Of a stretch of DNA of 64,000 nucleotides, positions 55,846-64,000 are shown piece by piece. The stretch's first letter is position 1. Every line of letters starts with the position of its first letter. The translations under genes and the position numbers were made by a program. Below the pieces are notes generated by a model. That model worked only from the letters and a program-made list of their open reading frames with translations, did not search any database and was not told the DNA's origin. Source of the DNA: Pyrenochaeta sp. MPI-SDFR-AT-0127 (taxonomy: Eukaryota > Ascomycota > Dothideomycetes > Pleosporales > Cucurbitariaceae); contig JAGTJM010000008.1 of the NCBI GenBank assembly GCA_020747015.1, forward strand, positions 124,001-188,000. The letters run 5' to 3'.

Positions 55846-56722
55846 TTATCCGTCCCATCGCTGAGCTTCCTTGCTGTATCCGATCAGCTTCAGGTCGATA
55901 TTGAGCGTCTTGAGCATCATGTCCATCGTGAACGACTGCGGCATGTTAGCATCTGTTATAATGCGCTGAAAATAATTTACTGCTCACATCATCATCCGCA
56001 GCTTTGAACGTTTCTTTTTCCTCCTCTTCATTTTGCTCCTCAGCGATGTCCGCATACTTGTCATATGCCTCTTCCGAAACCTCGCCATTCTCCCTTGCTT
56101 CTTCCATTCTCTCACGCTCCGCCTCCCGTTCCTCTAAATCCCAGTTTTTCTGTCGGTCTCGTGATTCCTTCTCACGCTCTCTCCAAGCCCCAACACCACC
56201 CATCCTGTTCACTCTGTCCCGTGTACTACCGAACAGCTCTTCAGCAGCGGCTCGGCTTGCAGTGCGCCATCTATCAATGAGAATGACTAGATCATCGTCT
56301 TTCGTAGACGTAGCGAGAGATTGCGCTTGCGTCAGCATTTGGATTTCGTTACGGAGCTGTATGATCTCGCGTGTGATGGACGGTTTCGATGGCATCTTCT
56401 TTGACAGTGATCGTGAGAGCGCAGTGGAATCTGAACGTGATGCGAGGGTTTTCGATTCTCGTGGCTCGGAAGGTACTGGGGCGGATGGAGTTTGTTGGAC
56501 AACTGCTGATGTGGAGGTTGGCTGTTCGTCTTTGGTAATTGCGATGAGATTCGATCTTTGTACAGGTACGGATGCAAGTTTTTGTATCCCAGAAGGATCT
56601 AAGGACGGTGTGCCGGAGACTGTGCTGGGTTTCAATGGCGTCCGGAAGGGTGATTTGAACGGCTTCTGGAGTGTTTTTGCAGCGTCGTTCAGCCGGCGGC
56701 GTTTGGCGTGCGGGGTCGACAT
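55846..56722 (-). CDS. SFR1: Swi5-dependent recombination repair protein (Sfr1/Mei5)
   Basis: Two exons on the minus strand, 55988-56722 and 55846-55935, with a 52-bp intron; 274 residues. The N-terminal half is disordered and basic, starting MSTPHAKRRRLND with a nuclear-signal-like KRRR and the FKSPFRTPLK motif. The C-terminal Mei5/Sfr1 domain is a coiled coil (ITREIIQLRNEIQMLTQAQ), then LVILIDRWRTASRAAAEELFG and a Glu/Arg-rich helix, closing with MDMMLKTLNIDLKLIGY from exon 2. The Swi5-Sfr1 (Sae3-Mei5) pair stabilises Rad51 and Dmc1 filaments. I chose the ATG at 56722, which opens the conserved motif, although the frame runs 47 codons upstream (ATG at 56821 also possible). DMC1, a likely partner, is in the same window at 37.4-38.8 kb. 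Confidence 0.87.
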
Positions 56723-57150
56723 CTTTGTTGGGACATGAAGTGCTGAGATCTTCGAATTTGAATCGCGGAGTACTAGTTGCTGGGGTCTGAGATTGTCGTG
56801 GTCGAAGTTGAACCATGACATCTTGCAGTGCACACGTAAATGCGATCGTCTGTGCACTCGCACGCGCTATCACGTGTATAGGCAGTCGCCACCCAGTGAT
56901 AGTGAGTTATGCGCGCACTACATCTTGAGACAGATTATCTTTAAAATGGCATGTTCCTATTAGGGTGTTCAATGGCGATGGCTAGCAGCTTTGCATACGT
57001 CTTGTCGATATTTGGCCTCGTTATCATTGCAATGGGTTTCTAACACATGTTGCAACAGCAATCAGTGGCACAGGACGATAGAAGTGACAGCTATGCAAGT
57101 ACAGACTCGCAGCAAGGCATAGGAACCCAGTTATTTTTTTTACTAATTCT
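56723..57150. other. SFR1 promoter region and GWT1 3' region
   Basis: 428 bp between two minus-strand genes; no coding signal beyond the possible N-terminal extension of SFR1 up to 56821. Confidence 0.5.
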
Positions 57151-58684
57151 TCAAAGTTTGATCGATATATTCCACCGATCCAGACCGACAGCAACCCCAG
57201 CCACAACAGCAGTATAAGTTACGAGCACCGCTATTGATTGCAGTACACTCATGTGCAGTGTTGGCATCGTCATATTGACCAACCCTGTAAGAAGATTGGC
57301 AACTAGGAAGACTGCGAGACCGTTGCGATTGAACGCATACAACACGGTACTGGTGGCGTCTCTACTTCTTTGCACCTCTTCGTCTTTAGTCGGTGCCTTG
57401 TAAAGGTTTGGAAAGAGAAACGTCTCGATAGCACAGCATATCGTGATCTGGTAACTGTTGAATGAGGATACCCATAGGAAGTAGGGAAGGTTGGCGAGGC
57501 GTCGGGATACTGAAAGTCGAAGGCCGTAGTAGCTAGTTGAGAAATAAAAGAGGGCCGTCCACGCGATTGAATTGATAGCCAACCTCCCCAAAGTTGATTG
57601 CCGAATCTTGGTAGTGATTGAGATGTTCTTCAAAGGTATCTGCTGCCGTGGGAGAGCAATGGAGCCTAACGACTGACCAGCCAGGAAAATGGCAAGGTAG
57701 CCGATAAATGAGAAAATACCTTCTCGATTTTTGGAGAAGAGATCGATTCGTGGCGCGATCAAGATATAGGATCCGAGCGACGTCCAGTCCAAAGCGATCT
57801 CGTAGAGCGCAGCCAGCGCAAACGATAGAAAGGCGTATGAAGGCACTAAATCAAAAGCTGTCTGGAATAGGGCGGCAAATGGTGGTAGAAAGCCTAGTGT
57901 GTAGAAAAAGTTCCAGTGCACACCATACTCTGTAACATGCTCTGCATAATCCAATCCTTTTACAGAGATAAGTCGGATCGTACCAAGGACGAGTAACGGA
58001 AGTGCGTGTCGGAAAGAAGCCACCAGGCGTTTGGACAGTTGTGGCTGTCGACCAGCCCCTTCTTTCAGAGATGATCTGACGGATACTACGCCGGCTGTGA
58101 AGACGAATGACCCCACACCCATGTCCATGAGTGACGTTCCCCAGTTTTCAACCTTCGCAAATCGCCGGGGAAATACCCTAAAGTCCACTGCTAGGATAGC
58201 AATACATGTTATAATCATCATGGCACCACGATAATTAGTGATGAAAGGCTTGACGGGCAGTGCATCAAGCTTTGTATCCTTCTCATAGTTGTCTTTTCTA
58301 GGTGGGCGAGGTGTCTCTCGTTTTGGAGGAGCCGGCTTCTCAAGGACATATAATATAACTGCTGGGAGCAGAAGTAGCAGGTTCAGAACCCATGGCGAGG
58401 AAGAGTAGATTGTCGTTGCAAACAACGTCGCCCCACAGTTGAGCAAAAAGTCAACAAAGAAGGCAGCAGGTGTGTACGGCGTGAAAAGGCGCATGCGTGA
58501 TTGTATGACAGACCATAACAGAATACTCAGCTACAAAATTGCAGTCAGTAGGGGCTCGTTGGCTAAGCTATGGGGGTGTGTACGGTACAGGCATTGCGAA
58601 CGAAACGCTGTTCACGTCAGCGACAGAGCTTCCGGTATGTCCAGACACCCAGGCCTCCTTAAGTTGCTTGTATGTTTTCGCCAT
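57151..58684 (-). CDS. GWT1: GPI-anchored wall transfer protein 1 (inositol acyltransferase)
   Basis: Two exons on the minus strand, 58589-58684 and 57151-58530, with a 58-bp intron; 491 residues. Gwt1 (PIG-W) acylates the inositol of GlcN-PI in the ER, an early GPI-anchor step needed for wall mannoproteins. Exon 1 encodes MAKTYKQLKEAWVSGHTGSS, the conserved lumenal start. The join gives VNSVSFAMPLSILLWSVIQS, the first membrane segment. About a dozen hydrophobic helices follow, with the family's NYRGAMMIITCIAILAVDF and DMGVGSFVFTAG, plus HVTEYGVHWNFFYTLGFLPP in the centre and FNRNGLAVFLVANLLTGLVN near the end. The length matches A. fumigatus Gwt1 (about 500). Gwt1 is the known target of manogepix-type antifungals. 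Confidence 0.94.
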
Positions 58685-59588
58685 TTTGTTGAACGAGTGT
58701 GGAGCGAGTTGGACGCTGAAGTTCGAAAATGTGTCCAGAGCTCGACGCGTCGACATGCTGGCCTTCTCGGATCACCTGGCCCAAGCGCCATGACCTCACT
58801 CCATCCAAAACTCCATCCTTTTCTTTCTTCCGCATCATGATCTTAGTTCAATATAAAATTGTATGCACGCATATAGATGCTTGCGCTAGTGCCTTTTGGA
58901 ACTCTCTCCAGTGCCCTGGCCACCTCAACATCATGCTCTGACCCATCTATTATTAAGCCTACACTATTGCAACGCGAACTAAGGAAGCTCTCCCACCATA
59001 GGGACCAGACCGAGCGAACGAGTGGCAGGCTAGACACTATGGTTCCAAATGTTACCGGTGATGTATTCAAGAATATCATTAGGTGTTCAAGATCATTGAC
59101 CCGCCTGCTCAGCATGATTCGATACCTTAGAGGATGTTTTCCTGTGACTGTCATCCGGTCAAACTTCAAGAGTACATCTAAATCGTGTCCTTTTAATGGG
59201 AACAAGTCATTTCTGTCTGGCCGTACCAACTGCTCTTGCCGTTGGAGGTCCTTGCCTATATTCAGGTGAAGAAGCTCAACGCCATCCACTCTTTCTGAGT
59301 CGGCCTGCATTGTGATTGACCTCAGAGTCCTCGCTTTCACTCTTCCTAATTATATCGATGCTATCGTCTACAACCACCGCGTAATCACCTTTATGTATTT
59401 GCCAAGCCCCCATTGAGGTCCGTCTCTCTTTCACCGTTACTACCACTCCCACGTGCAAACGCACCCCCGCACCGACCTTGTCTCTAGTATCAACACAACA
59501 AATCCCGCCACACAAACTGTTTCTTTGGCTTTATCTTGACATTTTCTACCCTTTGTATGGATGAGTAGTCAGACCTTGAGCACACATA
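58685..59588. other. Divergent intergenic region (GWT1 / large disordered protein gene)
   Basis: Holds both promoters. A 165-codon minus-strand frame (58843-59340) contains hydrophobic stretches and GLIIDGSEHDVEVARALE, but no family is recognised and a comparable frame exists on the other strand, so I did not call it. Upstream of 59589 the sequence is CT/CA-rich. Confidence 0.45.
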
Positions 59589-62500
59589 ATGCCATCTCCA
59601 CTCCTCGCAGTCGATGCCAATTCGCGTCATGCTGGCTTCAAATCCATCAGCCCATCCAAGATTCCACCCGTACCGGCTGTACAACGCAACCGGAGCGCAG
59701 GCCGTCGCAGCCCTTTCTCAGTGAGCTCGACTGGGTCACCCCATTATACCGCCATCTCGCCCACCGTGAGCTCCAAGATTCCAAGAAAGTCACAAACCCC
59801 GACTCCGACTCCGGCATATGTGCTTGTTTCAAAGCCTGGTGACCGTAACGGCGGTGTTGGGTTGAAGCTTACGAGCTTGCCCATGCCCCAGAGAAACTCG
59901 CATCCGATGACCATGCCTACACATGTAGTAAGTATGAGTCGTTGTAGTCTGGCAGCATCACAGCTGACCTGACAGGGAGCGAAGAAGTTTATTTCTGCAT
60001 CGATTTGCGACAAGCCGCTTCCCAGCCCACCTATCGCGCAGATACTCAACCCAAACAGCCCGCCAAAGGCCCAGCGCACACTCGTTGACGCAGAGTCCGG
60101 CAGTCCTTCAGAGGATGAGTGGCCAATACTTCACCCCGAGAATCTCTCAGCGTTGAATAGGCAGTTATTTACCGCGAAGGGACCTCTTGCGCCGTCGCAG
60201 CGCGCCGTGTCTGAGGGTGCAGCACAGCCACATGCTGCTCATTCTTTCTTCACTAGGGGAGCACAAGCTCTCGCTATTGTGCCGGCGTTCGATAATCAAC
60301 CGAGAGATCGATCTTCATCTGTCCAAGATCTATCTTCGAGCTCTCAAAAGTTCGCACAGATGACGGAACCGCGCGAGTCCATTACCAAAGATGTCCCTGT
60401 GAATACCTTCCATGCTATATCAACTGGAACCAAGGTAGTGCTGGCGAGTCCGGTGGCTAATAGAACGAATACCCTGGGAGCAATCCCCATTCCACCTCGA
60501 ATAAGCTCCAAGCGCAGCTCACTGCTTTTGTCGACACAAACAAAATCGAAAGCACCAATGCCACTACCATTGCCTCAACCTCCACAAGTCAAGCCAGGTT
60601 CTACAAAGTGGCCAGTGCTTGACGAAAAGGATACTGAGGAGTGCATTGATGACACTTCTACCTTGTTGCTGGTGGAGAATCAGAACACGAAGGCCTCCAT
60701 GGGGCTTCAATCCACTGAAATCAATCGTACGGCTCATTTCCAGCATGGCTCTGTTCAGGACAATGCATTTTGGAGCCCCGCTCCTAGATACTCCCTTAGT
60801 GACGGCAGACAGCGTGATGACAAGCGCAGTACTCGTATCAAGCGTCTCTCGTGGCGCGCGTCTGCCAGGGGATCTAGCCCTATTTTAACCATCTTTGGAG
60901 ACGCTCATACCGTCCTCTTTGGTCGAGATGACTCCATGTCGGACCCACCTGTTCTATCGGATATCGAGCGTGACGAGAAGCTATATGATCGTTCCTTGAA
61001 CGCTAGACCCACATCTCCACAAACTACACCTCTGAGCATTGTCTCACGCTCTGTCACTCCGAATTCTGCTGAGACTGAACACAATGTAATGGCACCAGTG
61101 AAGATAAATCCTATCAGATCAATGCAGCCTCCGAGAACTTTAAGCACGGAATGTGCTTCTCCCATTCTCTCCATGCCTATCTCGCTTGCGCTTACAGCGC
61201 CAACAGACTCCAGAGAATCGACTCACATATTCCCAGCACCTAAACGATCGATATCCAGTTCTTCCCAGAACGTAGATGCGCCAGACATGAAGCGAAGCAT
61301 TGCTAACCCGCCATCGTCCTCAGAGTCAATGAACCTGTCTGCAAATACAGTGAAGGTGAATATGCCCCTTCAATGAAGATTCTCATACTAATACCAAAAT
61401 TAGGAAGTAGAAAGTACAATATCCCAGGCCTTCAAACCACCGAAGGAAGAACAGATACTAGTTGAAAACCAGCAGACTCCACCAGTATCGTCTCGAAACC
61501 ACAGGCTCACAAAATGGATGTTGCCCAGCTTCACTTCGACCAAGCCAAAGCACGCTAATCACTCTCACAGCAAGACAAGCTCGTCAATGAACTCAATTGG
61601 TCGCGTGAGTACTCACGACCTAGATTCGAATATCAGTGCGTCCTCCCCGACATTCCCTTCTGCTGCTCACTCCCATGATAAAGTTCGCCAATCTGGAGCT
61701 TCTAGGCTGAGGACGACAGAAAGTGCGCCGTCTATACGTGTTAGTACTCCTTCAGGTTGTGGAAAATCGTTCAGCCGCCCGAATAAGCATCAGCGGTCGA
61801 CGCCAGTTTCATCGCCCTCTCCTCTAATTCACCGCTCCGTAGAAAGACTTGATGTCAACCACGGCAGTCCAGTAAAAGACCCAACCGCAAAAGTAGTCAA
61901 GATCAAGCGAAGCTTCCGGAACATTTTCCAAAAGCGAGATGTCGAACGCGCCGGAACGAAACCGATGATGGTCGACACAAAACAAGCATTCATGATGGGC
62001 ACGCGAAGCTCACTAGCAAAATGCATCAGAAACTCTACAGCACTCTCCAAGGTTCATCTATCCAAGATGTCTGAGTCAAAGACAGAGTTGGAGCTCCGAA
62101 GTGAGTGTCAGGTCGAAACCATCAATGCTAATCACCGGGTGGTACAATCGTCACCAGAAGCTGCGTCGTTTGATACGTCACAACAACCCTCATATGCTCC
62201 TCGCTATGATCCGGCCACTGTTGTCAATAATATCCTCGATCATGTGACCTCAATGTCCACAGACGCGTCAGACAGATTGAGTGGCCTCGAGATTGCAGAG
62301 GTATGTTCTTCGCTCTAAATATGCTTCCACCTACCTGACGAAATTTCTCTAACCATGCATTAAACAGGCTGTTCTCCATTCCGTAGAGTGCTATAGAGAG
62401 GCCAAAGTGAGCACTGAGAAGGCTAGGAAGCATGCTCGTGATGCAGAGTTGCATGCTGATCGCGCTGGTATGGCATTAATCCAATTGCAAAAGTTGTGTG

Positions 62501-62607
62501 AGCCGATTCTCGATGGTCAGACGCTGCTTGCTATCAAGGAGCTTGTGCAGCAAGCCGGCCTGGTGGATTCAAAGAAAGCATTGGAATCTGGCGTGCATGA
62601 GCAGTAA
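59589..62607 (+). CDS. Large, mostly disordered protein of unknown function
   Basis: Four exons: 59589-59927, 59976-61355, 61404-62300, 62368-62607; 951 residues. Introns are 48, 48 and 67 bp, all between complete codons. No catalytic domain is recognised. Residues 1-850 are rich in Ser, Pro, Thr and Arg with many SP/TP sites (candidate CDK/MAPK phosphorylation), for example PSPLLAVDANSRHAGFKSIS, KPLPSPPIAQILNPNSPP and KRLSWRASARGSSPILTIFG. A more ordered basic stretch near residue 730 reads VVKIKRSFRNIFQKRDVER. The C-terminal ~100 residues are helical, probably a coiled coil (ECYREAKVSTEKARKHARDA, then ADRAGMALIQLQKL). This layout resembles fungal cytoskeletal or polarity scaffold proteins, but I cannot name it. 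The start is the first ATG in a CACATAATG context. The symmetrical small introns support the model. Confidence 0.8.
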
Positions 62608-63243
62608 AAGATGGCCAGAATTTCATGGTATCCCATTGAGAAGGTACTTGGAGGTTTTCCAAGCACCCTATAAGCATACTAATTTGTTTAGACTGCTTAT
62701 TGAGGCTGACCTATCTCTGGTTTGTCGTGGACGTGGTTTATTGTCGATGGTGACTATTTCCGTTGACCCAGCGATGGCAGAGGTTTTCACGTGTTTGGTT
62801 GGCGTTTTTTCAATGAACTAGGCAATGTGCCACTATTGGGCATGCTCGCACTAAGTCGGCCTCTTGTACCTAGTTAACTCCACTTCGACATGGCAATGGT
62901 ACAAGGTTGGTTAATACTGTGCTTCGTTGCACTTACAGGCACCGGTTGCATAAAGGAAGTTTCAATGATATTGAGATTGAAAGTCGTAGATTCCATAGCA
63001 ATCCATCAGACTGTCCAGCTTTTTTGGCTTCAAGTGAAATACATATTGTACACATTCCGATCCCCATGAACCTCAATATGATAGTGCGCCGGAACCATAA
63101 AGCGGAGTGTACACCTCTTAAATCTTTCTTGTCGTGCTCGCATGACGCACGATACTCCTCTTCTCCTGTATACAAACCACGGTCGAAACCAATTCGCTGT
63201 CTGTCTGTCTGCTTTCCTCAAACCCACTTGAGCCATTTGCATC
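62608..63243. other. Convergent intergenic region (disordered-protein gene / TIM10)
   Basis: 3' trailers of two convergent genes; frames of about 100-136 codons present but without protein-like features. Confidence 0.5.
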
Positions 63244-63705
63244 TTACATGCCACCTCCGAACATGCCGCCACCGCCTCCTTGCCGTCCTTGCGCCTCACC
63301 CTGCATCTTCTCGCTAACTTTGACATTGACCTCGAAGAACTTTGCGACGCAGCGGTCAAGGCAGACGGATTCGCCCTTGTTGAGATCGGCTTCGCGGTAC
63401 GAGGTATCGATGCATTTGGATGTGCAAGATTTTACTAGTCTGTGATTGACGAGCGTTATTACATGCGTCTCAAAGCGTGTGGTAGAGCATGCTCTAGATG
63501 GTTGGGGAGCCGGTGGAGAAGGGTTGTTGTAGAAGGGGAGCAGAGCCTCGGAGAGACAGCGACCACAGAAGATAGCTGCATCACAGTAGAAGAAAAGGGA
63601 GGCATACCGGCTGTACATATCAGACACCATATCGATTTCCGCCTCTGCCTGTGCGATCTTCTGCTCCGACGAGATCTGGGGCTTTTGTCCGAAAAGGAAA
63701 GACAT
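63244..63705 (-). CDS. TIM10: Mitochondrial intermembrane-space chaperone Tim10
   Basis: Two exons on the minus strand, 63608-63705 and 63244-63439, with a 168-bp intron; 97 residues. Tim10 pairs with Tim9 in the soluble hexamer that escorts hydrophobic carriers and beta-barrel precursors across the intermembrane space. SSEQKIAQAEAEIDMVSDMY leads into the spliced SRLVKSCTSKC. The twin CX3C motifs are CTSKC and CLDRC, 11 residues apart in the family's way (ADLNKGESV between), then AKFFEVNVKVSEKMQ. The C-terminus is Gly/Met-rich (GGGGGMFGGGM). The intron length is a multiple of three and has no in-frame stop, so an unspliced message would encode a 153-residue protein carrying three extra cysteines near the first CX3C. 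Splicing is supported by family length and the uninterrupted helix. Confidence 0.93.
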   Translation of the reverse strand: MSFLFGQKPQISSEQKIAQAEAEIDMVSDMYSRYASLFFYCDAAIFCGRCLSEALLPFYNNPSPPAPQPSRACSTTRFETHVITLVNHRLVKSCTSKCIDTSYREADLNKGESVCLDRCVAKFFEVNVKVSEKMQGEAQGRQGGGGGMFGGGM

Positions 63706-64000
63706 CTTGAATGTCTCTTGTAAGATTCAAGGCGAAAATATCAGATAAATGGTAAGTCTATGTGGAATTGGCGACGGGAGGCGTTGCGTTCGTGGAATTC
63801 GTGGTCTGTATTGTTATTGTGACGGACAAGGGCGATGATGTCGCTGAGCTGCCATGTTGAAAAGATTTGGAGCTTTGGGCAAGGTGGGGCACGTGCCATC
63901 TCCGCATCTTGAGCCTGGACTGCCCTACCTTGTTCACTCTTTTACATTATAGCTCCCTGTTCCATCTCGGTATATGTACATCTCGAATGAAAACATATGT

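Noticed and set aside
58843..59340. 165-codon minus frame between GWT1 and the disordered-protein gene
   Set aside because: Some hydrophobic patches but no family, and an equally long frame exists on the opposite strand; kept only as a note in the gap entry.

Overview
The window is nuclear DNA of a filamentous ascomycete. Genes are interrupted by short introns (mostly 46-85 bp) with GT donors, a CTAAC/CTGAC-type branch point and AG acceptors. The protein complement (HET domain, Zn2Cys6 regulator, spore-type catalase with a DJ-1-like tail, GWT1, tyrosinase) is typical of Pezizomycotina. Protein style and intron sizes suggest Dothideomycetes, possibly Pleosporales, but this is inference and was not tested by a search. 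I found no CRISPR array, convincing tRNA or intact transposon. All exon joins were built by hand from splice signals, frame continuity and family knowledge, and each spliced length was checked for divisibility by three.

Layout. 1-6.6 kb is almost gene-free apart from a 48-residue Cys-rich protein (minus strand) behind a CT-rich leader. 6.6-8.9 kb holds a large-subunit catalase. 11.1-15.8 kb holds the most striking gene, a 1507-residue protein joining a degenerate homeodomain, C2H2 zinc fingers, a protein kinase domain and a HET domain. 16.2-24.3 kb is housekeeping: RRP7 (rRNA processing), an SYLF/Ysc84-like actin-patch protein, and NUP85 (nuclear pore). 24.7-26.0 kb is a secreted tyrosinase. 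A 3 kb gene-poor stretch leads to a BTB protein at 29.1 kb.

32.2-46.1 kb is dense: a CSN12/Thp1-like PCI protein, ribosomal protein eL20, an enoyl-CoA hydratase/isomerase, the meiotic recombinase DMC1, a seven-knuckle GIS2/CNBP protein, UAP1 (UDP-GlcNAc synthesis) and an L-rhamnonate dehydratase-like enzyme. The last is divergent from a Zn2Cys6 transcription factor, a plausible sugar-acid catabolic gene and its regulator. 50.1-51.8 kb is an AIM9/APH-type kinase-like gene with an apparent one-base frameshift. A peroxisomal D-amino-acid oxidase and an SDR enzyme converge at 54.3 kb. SFR1/MEI5 (a Rad51/Dmc1 accessory factor), GWT1 (GPI inositol acylation), a large disordered protein and TIM10 complete the window.

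Links between genes: DMC1 and SFR1/MEI5 belong to the same meiotic strand-exchange pathway. UAP1 and GWT1 both feed cell-wall and GPI-anchor synthesis. The dehydratase and transcription factor share a 490 bp promoter. The candidate for a poorly described system is the homeodomain/zinc finger/kinase/HET fusion. Other oddities are a 4-nt start-codon exon in eL20, a frameshift that intron retention would neutralise in the AIM9-like gene, a stop-free 3n intron in TIM10, and a duplicated C-terminal codon block after the UAP1 stop.
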